The notes under the pieces: model-generated
Database searches by the model: none
What the model saw: the letters and a program-made list of their open reading frames with translations, nothing else
Told to the model about the DNA's origin: nothing
Translations under genes and position numbers: made by a program
Shown: positions 9,801 to 18,807 of the stretch, piece after piece
How positions within the stretch are numbered: position 1 is the first letter of the stretch
Layout of the letters: each line of letters begins with the position of its first letter
NCBI GenBank assembly: GCA_046328035.1
Contig: JAXLXI010000003.1
Coordinates: 62,001-126,000, forward strand
Direction of reading: 5' to 3'
Origin: JBGASG01 sp046328035
GTDB lineage: Bacteria > Cyanobacteriota > Vampirovibrionia > Obscuribacterales > Obscuribacteraceae
Length of the DNA stretch: 64,000 nt

Positions 9801-10512
9801 CAAAGTCGCAGTCAAAACTTTTCAACTTCTTCTGATCAGACACGTTCCATACGGTGATGAGTCCACCAGATGTAGTGCCTACCAGATTTTCACCATCTGG
9901 ACTAAAACAAAGACTGTTGCAAGAGTGCTCCTCCGGTCCGTAGAAGGTCGCCGTGCACTTGCCGGTCTTTATGTTCCAGAAACGCACCGCAGCGCCGTCT
10001 TTTTGCTTGTCTTTGCCACGCGTACATGTGACAGCCAATGATTTGTCGTCCGGAGTAAATGCCAGATCGTTCACTCCGGTATCGTCAGTGAAGAATTCCA
10101 TGACCTTCTCGCCGGTCAAGGCATTCCACACTTGTATGGGACAGTGATTCTTTTCTTTGTTCTCGTAGCTGCCGGCTGCAATCAGCGTGCCATCATGGCT
10201 GAAAGCAATCGCGATTACTTTGAAGCCCGTCTCGATAGTACGCAGTTCACATTGGTTTGGCACATCCCAGATTTTTACAGTGCGGTCGTCGCTGCCGCTG
10301 GCGAGCAACTTTCCAGACGGATTGAACTTGATGGCCATGATGTCTCCGTCATGCCCGCGATCGATGATCAGGCGAAGGTCGTTGCGCTGAACTTTAGATT
10401 TGCCGAAGGGGCTGAGCGATTTAACTTTCTCGACCAGGCTACTGCACCCGCCGAGAGACATGGCAATCACGATTGCAATGAGTATTCTTAGCGCTGAGAC
10501 CCGATTCAACAT
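6814..10512 (-). CDS. Lipoprotein with WD40 propeller repeats and C-terminal caspase-like (C14) domain
   Basis: About 1,232 residues. The N-terminus (ILIAIVIAMSLGGC|SS) is a lipoprotein signal, so the protein is probably envelope-anchored. WD40-type repeats fill about residues 50-690, recognisable by repeated FSPDGK..... and IKIWDV/VRFWNI units (GSDDRTVKIWDV first). A beta-rich linker follows. The caspase-like domain spans about 840-1110: ELYAIICGTSKYKN, catalytic His in VVYMAGHGVT (about H928) and catalytic Cys in MIFDTCGAGG (about C986). A short C-terminal domain of unknown type ends the protein. WD40 plus C14 fusions are known in cyanobacteria and related bacteria; substrates are generally unknown. 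ATG 10512 is preferred, with an in-frame GTG at 10527 as alternative. It is divergent from the TPR-CHAT genes, separated by about 250 bp. Confidence 0.85.
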   Translation of the reverse strand: MLNRVSALRILIAIVIAMSLGGCSSLVEKVKSLSPFGKSKVQRNDLRLIIDRGHDGDIMAIKFNPSGKLLASGSDDRTVKIWDVPNQCELRTIETGFKVIAIAFSHDGTLIAAGSYENKEKNHCPIQVWNALTGEKVMEFFTDDTGVNDLAFTPDDKSLAVTCTRGKDKQKDGAAVRFWNIKTGKCTATFYGPEEHSCNSLCFSPDGENLVGTTSGGLITVWNVSDQKKLKSFDCDFEDATRAVVTYSPDGKTLGLLNATKVVLINIEDGTKKSVTLPGKVDQPSIAFSPNGKAVIATTKDMIYMLSTDDLHEILRKDRETKAVAFAPNGRCFATSRADHISVYDSGDAERWYSLGLDGPPMSMADFSFSPDGKSIVTCEANAKLWDLTGKRNVRMFDYQEAAISPDGSLIAVGGYVFMKGYTDTVEIRNTRTGGILRTIKTAGPVQQLCFSSDGKHIFSIDEEERNRKGDYGASMVQSFDVATGKENLRVAYKDKEYDTPWEIDSKTDTAACPRKAGIDIIDMRTGKTKSSVKSTGDINMDLSEGARFLSVVQVHDLCVHDLEHGNRVIMKLTEPKDYIRTVGSLAISPDGKTLVTSSRSENATRVWSVPDGKLLDTLDGTAGIVRFSPDGSLLGSAENRMLVLRKTDDWTELAKIVPLAHSEWVVLDPEGRFDSSKRGRMVIHFAKGTAFLSLDQLWNQYYQPNLLSRLVGFNSEPLRAAPAMTDIGLAPEVELEPPAKGSGVLNIKIKKRDGGLGKVVVRVNGKELPAQAQPRALDLGGTDVKVRADLMQAASAEYGKTNKVSVVVYNADGTMTSRDCQVSWAAPETEAEPTHAKPELYAIICGTSKYKNSRLNLTFPAKDATDFSKSLEIGAPSLFGTEKVHIILLTTDSESDETPTKAHLEAAFAAARKSRPDDVFVVYMAGHGVTVKEPADTYYYLLTDAESADLSNKKLRDASTVSSEELADWITRIPAKHQVMIFDTCGAGGLIKKLAQRRDFSTDGIRAIELLNRRAGTHVLLGCAADAVSYESSQYSQGLLTYALLEGMRTTKGLHKDSEGYEQDVLTLFNYARNRVPELAQSIGGIQEPRVVADPEGSFAIGLLKPEDTGKIPLAKAKHRLTPPRLVDADQVDDTLDLSNRLGIKLSDLATPTKSRSTEPYVYITDADLADAIRVFGKYKVSGNKVTVTVNMLRNHEQLEKFSVEGTKDDLPKLVGALSDKIRATLRKVST

Positions 10513-10724
10513 GCTGGCGACCGCCACTCATTATGAGATCTATCTCGTTGATATTATCATGCCACTCAAAGAGTCTGCTTGTCGGATTGGCGAAACTCTA
10601 AAAATCAGAAAGCGCCTGCGGCGGCTGCGTAATACCACCTGTAGTGTCATCCAAAGCGCTGACCCGACCGCCTCTTGATTACCAAATATGTTGCTTAAAG
10701 ACAACACAGGCACTGCCAAAACGA

Positions 10725-10730
10725 TATAAT
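10725..10730 (+). promoter_or_regulatory. -10 element candidate for the TPR-CHAT genes
   Basis: A perfect TATAAT lies 31 bp upstream of the ATG at 10762, a suitable distance for a short leader. No convincing -35 hexamer is seen 16-18 bp upstream. The 250-bp gap must also hold the promoter of the divergent WD40-caspase gene. Confidence 0.4.
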
Positions 10731-10761
10731 TCGTTCCTGCTTCCTCGCAAGACGCTATACC

Positions 10762-13700
10762 ATGCCGAGATTTCTAGTCACCCTTTGCTGCGCGATGCTG
10801 CTATTGGCAAGCACGATGCCGATTTCATCCGCTGGCGAAACAGCTTCTGCAGGGTCTTCTTCGCAGGATGCGTTTGCTGCAGCGATGGCAGATCAGGATG
10901 CGGGCAATTACAAAGGCGCACAAACCAAACTGCTGGCACTGATTAAGCAAATAGAAGCAAAAGACCCAGAAACAGTCGAATTGATTCCTGTTTTAGTAGC
11001 ATTGAGCCGGGCTTACAATTCGGACAATTTGTTGACCGATGCACAAAAGAATGCAGAACGGGCCGTCAAGATCGCTGAGTTAAAGCCTCCTAGAACAAAG
11101 ACTCTGCGCGATCGGGGACTTACGCCGAAGCAGATCGAATCGGCATTGGTGGACCTTCAAGCCGGCGCTTTCGCACAGCTAGGCTCGCTGTTCTCTGGAC
11201 AATTTCGCGATACCGAGGCAGAGCCGCTTCTAGAACGGGCTCTAGCCATCTGGGGTCCCAATAGTGTGGAAGCGGCCTATCCCCTCTCCTGCCTGGCGGA
11301 CATATACAAGTATCGGCGCCAATACGACCGAGCAGAGAAGGTCTACAAGCAAGTAATCGCACTCAGAGAACACCGCAATTCATTGAACGACCCCGACTCG
11401 CTGGCGACTGCCGTCGAGTATCTGGGCGACTGTTATTACATGCGTAGTGACTACACACAGGCGGAAGCCAGCTACACAAAAGCCATCGACATTTTGACGA
11501 AGAACAACCTGGCGTCAAGTACGACTTGTGCCTATCTGTATGGCGACCTCGGAAAGCTCAATAGAAGGAAAGGAAACCTGCAGGCGGCGGAAAAGGCATA
11601 CCGCACTCAGTTGGATTTGCTGATCAAGTCCAAAGCCACCGCCTCCGAACTGGAAGATCCACTTAAGGAACTGGGCCGGGCACTGGTCGAGTTGGGACGT
11701 CTCGGAGAGGCAGAACCTTATTACAACCAGGCTTACGTGAGCATAGCCAACAAAAGACAGGTGCGAAAGAACGTTTTTATTGATGTGGTCATAGAAACCC
11801 AGAGCGCAATGGCCACCAGCGTCTATAAAAGCAAGTTTGGCGGCAATGCCGACGATCTCGCTAAAACCATCGCAGACACCAAAGCCCGACTTGATCCTAA
11901 TGGCGGTGTTAATTCACGTTCTCTGGCGTACGCTGATTTTTTGGAATCCGTTGGCTTTGCCTATCCAAACTTTCGCATCAAACGACAGCCCCTGATTCCG
12001 TTGCTTGAAGAAGCCATTCAGATCAGACTGCGTGTTGAAGGTCCCGATACGCCAAGAATTGCCGACGACAAATTCCAAATCGCCGTGCGTCTCGCCAATC
12101 TCGGAGGTGATTACACAGCTCCCGCTCTGGACGCATACAAGATTTGGGTGAAATTGCGCGACAGACACGATGTGCGTCTCAAGTCATTTCAGCCTTCCAT
12201 CCTGCGGCTTGCGTACCTGCTTGCCGGAAATGCCGAGACCAAGTCGCAAGCGCTGGAAATGGCAACTTTAGCCCGCGCGAACCTTGCACCAGATTCGCCG
12301 AATGCCGGCCGCGAATGGGGCGGATTCGGACTTCTGTACGAGAATCTAGGAGAATTCGGGCAGGCACGTACCGCTTATGAAAAAGCGAACCTCTGGTTTC
12401 AGGCTCACAACGATCCCACAGGCACCGCGCGCACCGCCATTGCTGATGCACGAATTTGTTATCTCGAACGCGACTACGATGTTGCTTGGCAAAAAGCAAA
12501 AGCCGCTGAAGCGATCTGTCAAAAGAACTGGGGAGTTACCCACTATCAGGAAAACGTCGCCGGCATGATGTGCCTGGAGACACTGACGGCGATCGCCAGA
12601 GCCAGAGGAGATCTGGAAGCGGCCGAACTTTACGCGCGTATGCTGACACTGAAAACCAAATGGCTGCAGCAAAACAGCGATATGGCACGCCACTATCTGG
12701 CGCTAGCTCAGGTGTTGAGCATGGGCAACGACAAAAGCGAAGCCACCAGGTATGCTCAGGACGCAGTCTCAATTCTCTCGAACCTGAGAGAGAAGACCTC
12801 ATACGATGAGATCGAGTTAGCTAAGGCGCACCTTCTATTGGGTGGTCTGGCGCTGGCGAAGCAAGATTATAAGCTCGCCGATGCAGAGTACAGACAGGCA
12901 TTTATTCTCCACGGCACCGATAAGTCCACCGACGGAGTATTGGGATTGGTGGCAGACTTGAATGGCATAGCTTTCACCGGCAGCAAGCTCGGCAAGAAAC
13001 AAGCCGCCATTGAAAATGCGCTGCTCGCCTGCGACAAACTGGACACCTACATCAAAACCGGGTTTCCAGAACTTTCCTTTGCTGAACAATGCGCGTTTAT
13101 CAAATGTGTACGCGATGAGATCAATCCGCTGCTTTCGCTGGGCACTACTGGCGATACTACTGCTGAACCATTCAAGTATGTCATGCGCTGGCAAGGTCTA
13201 CTGATAGATGCGGTCAGGAGACAGACGAGTCTCGAGCGCAGCGGTGATCCGCAGACCGTCGCGCAACTGCGGCAAATCAGGCAGGAGCTGTCGCAACTTT
13301 CTTCGGGCGCCGCCATGAATAATCAAGCTGCATCTACTGCGGCTGCGATCCAAACCAAGACCGAAGCGAAGGAGGCATTGGAACGTAAACTAGCTCTCAG
13401 CGCCACGGTCACCACTGCCACCACCGATCCGATGCTAACGCTGACTCCACGTGACTTTGTCAATTCACTGTCAAACGACGAAGCTCTGGTGGACGTACTG
13501 CGCTATAAAGACTTGCTCGCTAACAAACCTGCGTATTACGCTTTCGTAGTTTCGAAGAAAGCCGGTGTCAAAGGATTCCGTCTGGGAGATGCGGATGACA
13601 TCGAAAAGCTGTCCGCCCAGTGGCTGCAGGCAATGGCATCCAATTCCGGCAGCACCCGTGACGTGTCGATCTTGGATGAAGATCCCAAATCAACTGAGCC

Positions 13701-14715
13701 GGCCAAAACTCAGATCGACCTGGATGCCGCTACCGGCACCGTCACACAAAAACTGTGGACGCCGATAAAAGCTGCACTGCCTCCCGGCATACGCCGAGTG
13801 TGGATTTGCCCGGATTCCCAACTAGCCACTTTGCCGTGGTCCACCATGGTGGATTCAGTGGAAAACGGACAGGTACTGACTAGCCAAATCGATAGCCCCA
13901 GGGCTTGGTGGCAGCTCAAAGCGCCACACCAGACTCCGGTCGCGCAAGACTTTCTGCTGATTGGCGGTATTCGGTTCGCCCAACAATCTCTGTTTCTTCC
14001 CGGCACCGAATCTGAAGTCGCCGACATTTCGAAACTTGCCGAGCCGGTGAAACTGCATCTGTCGAAACTGACCGGTGCTGAGCCGACAAAGAACGAAGTT
14101 TTGAGACAACTCGGGACGGCAACTTATGCGCACCTTGCTACTCACGGCTTTTTTGATCAAGGTGACGAAAAAACAATCAGTCAGCAGGCTGCACAAACTG
14201 TCGCAGATCAATTGTTGGCGTCGCAGAGAAGCTTCGTGACAGTCTCTACAGGAGAGGGCGCACTCAACACCACGGCTGTCATGTCCGCACGAAACCCGCT
14301 CGTAATGTCAGGCTTGCTCGTAGCACCAGCCCAGGGGTCCAATGTGAACGCCAACGATCGACTGACGGCCGAAGAACTGGTCGGCCAAGATCTCAGCCAC
14401 TGTAACCTGGTTGTTCTATCCGCATGCAACACCGGTCGCGGCAAAGATTACGAAGGGCAGGGTGTGATGGGGCTGCGCGCCGCACTGATCGGAGCCGGTG
14501 CACGCGGAGTGCTGATGTCTCTCTGGCCGGTTGATGATCGCGCAACCAAAGAGTTGATGAAGAACTTCTACCAGAATCTTTGGAACCCAACCAATCCGAT
14601 GCAACCCGTAGCCGCGTTGAGAGCCGCTCAGAACACCGTCAGGTCGGCTCCTGGTGGCAAATGGAAGCATCCCTATTATTGGGCAGGCTGGGTCTTCGAC
14701 GGAGTTGGTTGGTGA
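10762..14715 (+). CDS. Secreted TPR protein with C-terminal CHAT protease domain
   Basis: 1,317 residues with an N-terminal signal peptide (MPRFLVTLCCAMLLLASTMPISSAG). Tetratricopeptide repeats fill about residues 35-310 (for example AEPLLERALAIWG, YDRAEKVYKQVIAL, YTQAEASYTKAI) and recur through about 780. A helical linker precedes the CHAT domain (about 905-1317), a caspase-fold protease module. The catalytic pair is visible as AHLATHGFFD (H1128) and VVLSACNTGRG (C1222), followed by the family's GVMGLRAALIGAGARGVLMSLWPVDD. TPR-CHAT proteins in some bacteria act as regulated proteases (for example Craspase, gasdermin activators), but those are cytosolic; an exported version suggests another role. 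It is followed 2 bp later by a paralogue. Confidence 0.88.
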   Translation: MPRFLVTLCCAMLLLASTMPISSAGETASAGSSSQDAFAAAMADQDAGNYKGAQTKLLALIKQIEAKDPETVELIPVLVALSRAYNSDNLLTDAQKNAERAVKIAELKPPRTKTLRDRGLTPKQIESALVDLQAGAFAQLGSLFSGQFRDTEAEPLLERALAIWGPNSVEAAYPLSCLADIYKYRRQYDRAEKVYKQVIALREHRNSLNDPDSLATAVEYLGDCYYMRSDYTQAEASYTKAIDILTKNNLASSTTCAYLYGDLGKLNRRKGNLQAAEKAYRTQLDLLIKSKATASELEDPLKELGRALVELGRLGEAEPYYNQAYVSIANKRQVRKNVFIDVVIETQSAMATSVYKSKFGGNADDLAKTIADTKARLDPNGGVNSRSLAYADFLESVGFAYPNFRIKRQPLIPLLEEAIQIRLRVEGPDTPRIADDKFQIAVRLANLGGDYTAPALDAYKIWVKLRDRHDVRLKSFQPSILRLAYLLAGNAETKSQALEMATLARANLAPDSPNAGREWGGFGLLYENLGEFGQARTAYEKANLWFQAHNDPTGTARTAIADARICYLERDYDVAWQKAKAAEAICQKNWGVTHYQENVAGMMCLETLTAIARARGDLEAAELYARMLTLKTKWLQQNSDMARHYLALAQVLSMGNDKSEATRYAQDAVSILSNLREKTSYDEIELAKAHLLLGGLALAKQDYKLADAEYRQAFILHGTDKSTDGVLGLVADLNGIAFTGSKLGKKQAAIENALLACDKLDTYIKTGFPELSFAEQCAFIKCVRDEINPLLSLGTTGDTTAEPFKYVMRWQGLLIDAVRRQTSLERSGDPQTVAQLRQIRQELSQLSSGAAMNNQAASTAAAIQTKTEAKEALERKLALSATVTTATTDPMLTLTPRDFVNSLSNDEALVDVLRYKDLLANKPAYYAFVVSKKAGVKGFRLGDADDIEKLSAQWLQAMASNSGSTRDVSILDEDPKSTEPAKTQIDLDAATGTVTQKLWTPIKAALPPGIRRVWICPDSQLATLPWSTMVDSVENGQVLTSQIDSPRAWWQLKAPHQTPVAQDFLLIGGIRFAQQSLFLPGTESEVADISKLAEPVKLHLSKLTGAEPTKNEVLRQLGTATYAHLATHGFFDQGDEKTISQQAAQTVADQLLASQRSFVTVSTGEGALNTTAVMSARNPLVMSGLLVAPAQGSNVNANDRLTAEELVGQDLSHCNLVVLSACNTGRGKDYEGQGVMGLRAALIGAGARGVLMSLWPVDDRATKELMKNFYQNLWNPTNPMQPVAALRAAQNTVRSAPGGKWKHPYYWAGWVFDGVGW

Positions 14716-14717
14716 CT

Positions 14718-17700
14718 ATGAAGAAACTGCTACTTCTCTTAGCGGCGGCACTATCCTGTGCCTGTCAGGTGGATGCCCAGGAATCCAGCAAGAAATTGCA
14801 GGACGCCGAAAAGTCCTGCCGAGCGCAAATCGAGCAGCTCACTAAAAATAAGGCGCCTGAGGCGCAGCTGGCGAAAGCCCTTCATGAGTTAGCGGGAATA
14901 CTCGTTGAGGAGGGTCGCCCGGCAGAGGCAGAGCCCCTCTACAATCAGTACAGAGACAACGATGCACTAATTCGCAAAAACATTTTCATAGACATTGCTT
15001 TAGAAGCTCAGAACTCCGCCGCACGCGAAACTCACGAAAAAGCTTTTGGTATCGCACCCGATCTCAGCAAAGTAATGTCCGACAACGGCTCAAAAATGGA
15101 TCCGAACTCGGTCCAGTACGCCCAGTTTCTGGACGATGTTGCAATTGCGTATCCATACTTCAAAAACAAGACGCAGCCGGTGATTCCAATCATTGTTCAG
15201 GCGATGCAGATCAGACAGAAGCTGGAAGGCAACGATAGCCCGTCCGTCGCTCAGGAAAAGTTTTTGATCGCACATCGACTGGCGGCGCTGGGTGGTGACT
15301 ATGTTCCGCCCGCGCTGGAAGGGTATGCAATCTGGAAGAAGTTGAGCGATGCAAAAGATGCTCGCCTCAAGACACCAGCCGTTCAAGCATCGTTGGTGCG
15401 CCTGGCTTACCTCTTGTCCGGCGATGAGAGAACGCGGCAGAAGGGGGTAGAACTGGCAAATCTGGCTCTTGCCAATTTCAGCGCTCTTGCTCCCAACGGT
15501 GACTTATCCGTATCGCCTGTTAACGGTCGCGAAAAGTACGGATTGGGACTGTTGTTTGAAAATCTCGGAGACTATGCAAAGGCTGAAGCTACCTTCGCGG
15601 CGTCTCAAATTTGGTACGCAAACCACAACCAGCCGCAAGACAACAGAGTGCGAACACTGATTGCCCGAGCCAGAGTGTGTCGCCTGGAAGGTGACTATGA
15701 TGTAGCTTGGTCGAGAGCCAGAGAAGCAGAAGATCTCTGCAAGAAACTTTGGGGGCCGACCTATTATCAGGACAACATGCTCGGCATGAATTGCCTGGAG
15801 GTCCTCACGTCGGTCGCCCGATCCAAAGGCGATCTGGCAGCAGCAGAAAACTATGCGCGGCAGCTGTGTGGGAAATCGAACCTGCGATTGAGCAACAGTC
15901 AGGTAGCTAGTCATCAACTGGAACTAGCACAAGTTCTCAGCTTGTCGAACAACGCCGCTGAGGCGGCATCGGTCGCGCAAAAAGCGGTGACAATTCTCTC
16001 CAGCATCATCCAACCAACCTACACCGATCAGTCCGAACTAGCCAAAGCGCACTTGCTGCTTGCCGGGCTTGCCCTTTCCAAGCAAGACTACAAACTTGCG
16101 GACACCGAGTATAACCAGGCATTGAAACTGCATCTCAAAGACACGTCGAGCGCTGGTGTTCTTGGGCTGGTGGCGGACTACAATGGCATTGCATTCGCTA
16201 ACAGCAAACTTGGTGCCCAAGCAGTTGCGAATAAAAATGTTTTGGCCGCCTGCGAGAAGCTGGACGAGTTTGTAAAGTCCGGGTTTCCGAAGCTCTCATT
16301 TGCAGGTCAGTGCGCGTTTATCAAGTGCGTAGGCGATCAGATCAACGCGCTCCTATCATACGGCTCGGCAACTGAGTCAGCCGACAAGCGATTTGAATAT
16401 GTTATGCGCTGGCAGGGTCTTTTGATCAACGCTGTCAGACAACATTCCAACCTGGAACGCAGCGGCGACCCGAACACCGTCGCCGCCCTCAGAAACATCA
16501 GGCAAGAGCTTTCAAAACTCTCCGCCGGTGGTGCCGGTCAACAATCCGATCTGATCGGCATTCAGACCCGGACAGAAATTAAAGAAATGCTCGAACGCAA
16601 ACTCGCCCTCAAAAATACTGCGACCGGCGAGATCGATCCAACGCTCACCAAAACAGCTCGCGAGTTCGCAAGCTCATTGAGCAGCGATGAAGTCGTAGTA
16701 GACATGCTCCGCTACAAAGATATGCTCACCAACAAGTCGGCATACTTCGTCTTTGCAGTTTCTAAGTCAGGTGGTGTCAAGGGATTTCGACTGGGTGATG
16801 CCGACGACATAGATAAGGTGTCAACCGATTGGCTTCACGCCATGGCTTCGAACTCTGGCACCGCCCGCGATGTCTCCATTACCGACGACGACGAGAAACC
16901 AAACTCGCCAAACGCTGCCAATGCACCCCGCGTCGATTGCACTGAGCTGGCAAATGCCGTCGGCAAGAAACTTTGGTTGCCCATCAAAGCAGCAATCCCG
17001 GCAAGCGCTCCAAAAGTGTGGATTTGCCCCGACTCAAAACTTGCGACCCTGCCCTGGTCTGTTCTCATAGATAACAACGAAGGCGGCCGCATACGCACCT
17101 GTCAAATCGACAGTCCGCGCGCCCTGCTGCAATTGCGGGCACCTTATAAAGCTCCTCAAGCAAAAGATCTCTTTGTGATCGGCGGCATCGAGTTTGCGCA
17201 AAAGGCACTTTTCCTTCCGGGTACAGAATCCGAAGCCAACGAAATCGCCGCGCTTGCAGAGCCAATGAAGCTTCATGTGTCGAAGTTGACTGGTCTTCAG
17301 CCGACCAAGGATGAGGTGCTCAAACACTTGAGCAGTTCCACTTATGCACACCTTGCCACGCACGGATTCTTCGATCCGGCAGACGACCGAGACAAAACGG
17401 TGCCCCTGGTGACATTGCCTGGCGACACAGTGAGGTTCTCCGGCAAAGATCAGGGCGGCATCGACACGAGAGCTGCAGCCGCCTCGCGCAATCCACTTGT
17501 CTTGTCCGGTCTTCTGGTGGCACCAATACCGGACGCACAAAAATTGGGCGGTGGCCAATTCAAATCCAACTACCTGAACATCATCGCGGGCAGCAACAAC
17601 GATCGGCTTACCGCTGAGGAGTTGGTTGGCCAGGACTTGAGCCACTGCAATCTCGTTGTCTTGTCCGCCTGCAACACCGGTCGCGGCAAAGACTACGAAG

Positions 17701-17960
17701 GGCAGGGAGTGATGGGACTGCGCGCCGCATTAATCGGTGCCGGAACGCGAGGAGTCTTGATGTCACTCTGGTCTGTCGATGACAAGGCCACAAAAGAATT
17801 GATGAAGGCGTTCTATCAAAATCTGTGGAATCCCACGAAACCGATGAAACCAGTCGACGCATTGAAGGCGGCGCAAGAGTCGGTGAAGTCAACCCCCGGT
17901 GGCAAGTGGAAGCATCCCTACTACTGGGCGGGTTGGGTCTACGACGGCGTGGGCTGGTAG
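14718..17960 (+). CDS. Secreted TPR-CHAT paralogue with shortened TPR region
   Basis: 1,080 residues. The start at 14718 (MKKLLLLLAAALSCACQ) gives a signal peptide with a possible lipobox cysteine; longer in-frame starts lie inside the preceding gene. It aligns with the upstream gene almost end to end but lacks about 240 residues of N-terminal TPR sequence. Shared blocks include AEPLYNQ, RLAYLLSG, SFAGQCAFIKCV, FEYVMRWQGLLI and the whole CHAT domain. Catalytic residues are intact: AHLATHGFFD (H882) and VVLSACNTGRG (C985). The loop between them is longer than in the paralogue. The two genes form a translationally close tandem, so a complex of the two or divergent sensing of partners is plausible. 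Tandem duplication is clear from sequence; function is inferred. Confidence 0.87.
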   Translation: MKKLLLLLAAALSCACQVDAQESSKKLQDAEKSCRAQIEQLTKNKAPEAQLAKALHELAGILVEEGRPAEAEPLYNQYRDNDALIRKNIFIDIALEAQNSAARETHEKAFGIAPDLSKVMSDNGSKMDPNSVQYAQFLDDVAIAYPYFKNKTQPVIPIIVQAMQIRQKLEGNDSPSVAQEKFLIAHRLAALGGDYVPPALEGYAIWKKLSDAKDARLKTPAVQASLVRLAYLLSGDERTRQKGVELANLALANFSALAPNGDLSVSPVNGREKYGLGLLFENLGDYAKAEATFAASQIWYANHNQPQDNRVRTLIARARVCRLEGDYDVAWSRAREAEDLCKKLWGPTYYQDNMLGMNCLEVLTSVARSKGDLAAAENYARQLCGKSNLRLSNSQVASHQLELAQVLSLSNNAAEAASVAQKAVTILSSIIQPTYTDQSELAKAHLLLAGLALSKQDYKLADTEYNQALKLHLKDTSSAGVLGLVADYNGIAFANSKLGAQAVANKNVLAACEKLDEFVKSGFPKLSFAGQCAFIKCVGDQINALLSYGSATESADKRFEYVMRWQGLLINAVRQHSNLERSGDPNTVAALRNIRQELSKLSAGGAGQQSDLIGIQTRTEIKEMLERKLALKNTATGEIDPTLTKTAREFASSLSSDEVVVDMLRYKDMLTNKSAYFVFAVSKSGGVKGFRLGDADDIDKVSTDWLHAMASNSGTARDVSITDDDEKPNSPNAANAPRVDCTELANAVGKKLWLPIKAAIPASAPKVWICPDSKLATLPWSVLIDNNEGGRIRTCQIDSPRALLQLRAPYKAPQAKDLFVIGGIEFAQKALFLPGTESEANEIAALAEPMKLHVSKLTGLQPTKDEVLKHLSSSTYAHLATHGFFDPADDRDKTVPLVTLPGDTVRFSGKDQGGIDTRAAAASRNPLVLSGLLVAPIPDAQKLGGGQFKSNYLNIIAGSNNDRLTAEELVGQDLSHCNLVVLSACNTGRGKDYEGQGVMGLRAALIGAGTRGVLMSLWSVDDKATKELMKAFYQNLWNPTKPMKPVDALKAAQESVKSTPGGKWKHPYYWAGWVYDGVGW

Positions 17961-18803
17961 TTAGCCGGAAATTCTGCGATGTCCAATAAAAACGTGCTTG
18001 CCCTGCAGGGACTCTACTAGTCCCATAAAATCGGCCAGTGTGGTTTGCGGATCTTGATCCGGATTGAGCGCGACCGCAAGTCCTGCGAGATCGCCGTAGG
18101 AGCTGTTTCCTTCCTGAGCTTTCTCAATGATCGCCGCCGCCACATGTCCCACGGACAAGAAACGAATCTCTTTGTCCTCAGGATCTCGATAAACAAGGAC
18201 AATACTCGGCTCCGCCTTCACGTCTACCGGCAACTCATCCGACTCTTCTTCCAGCTTCTCGGCGATGGCGATGAGATCGAACTGATACCGCCGAATAAGC
18301 AGAGCCGGGTTGACCAGAGGTTTGAATCCCGCGAACTCCTCAGCCGATTGCAGCAGGCACGTATCGGATTGATAATCGAATTCCGTATCATCGAAATCAA
18401 TCATGTCGCTTTCGGAAAACTCGTAATCGACCAGGTCCGTCAAGTAAGGAAACTTTTCCTTCACCTGTTCGTTCAAATGTTTTTCGATGAATGTCTTGAA
18501 GTGTTCGCCGGCGCGACTGGATCTGTAGCTGGTCGGCGGGCAGATGTTGCGATAGTCTTCCACGATTTCGTCCCAGTCTTCTCCTAACAGTTTTTCCGTC
18601 AGAGGAAAAGTCATGCTCATCGTTTCGTAGTGTTTGACTTGCAAAACTTGAACGTAGATCATCAGCCGTTCTTTATCGATTTGAGCGGCGATCTCGGGAC
18701 CAATGTCCGAGAAGTCGCCTGCCAAGAATCGCTCCAATGCGTCGCGATTGGTCCATAATTTGGTCATTGCCTTTTCGACTTCGGAGAGCGTGGTACCAGG
18801 CAT
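17961..18803 (-). CDS. DUF2063/HvfC-like partner protein of the MNIO enzyme
   Basis: 280 residues. The N-terminal half matches the DUF2063 pattern of HvfC/BufC partner proteins: ERLMIYVQVLQVKHYETM, FPLTEKLLGEDWDEIVEDY, the CPPTSYRSSRAGEHFKTFI stretch and FPYLTDLVDYEFSESDM. In characterised systems these proteins bind the precursor peptide and present it to the MNIO oxidase. The C-terminal half (VLVYRDPEDKEIRFLSVGHVAAAIIEKA) resembles the winged-helix-like end of the family. It lies 4 bp downstream of the MNIO gene, supporting coupled translation. Sequence divergence from typical HvfC is appreciable, so the family call rests on pattern plus context. Confidence 0.72.
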   Translation of the reverse strand: MPGTTLSEVEKAMTKLWTNRDALERFLAGDFSDIGPEIAAQIDKERLMIYVQVLQVKHYETMSMTFPLTEKLLGEDWDEIVEDYRNICPPTSYRSSRAGEHFKTFIEKHLNEQVKEKFPYLTDLVDYEFSESDMIDFDDTEFDYQSDTCLLQSAEEFAGFKPLVNPALLIRRYQFDLIAIAEKLEEESDELPVDVKAEPSIVLVYRDPEDKEIRFLSVGHVAAAIIEKAQEGNSSYGDLAGLAVALNPDQDPQTTLADFMGLVESLQGKHVFIGHRRISG

Positions 18804-18807
18804 AGTT

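Noticed and set aside
14580..14717. Longer N-terminus for the second TPR-CHAT protein
   Set aside because: It lies inside the preceding gene; ATG 14718 gives a clean signal peptide and follows the stop by 2 bp.
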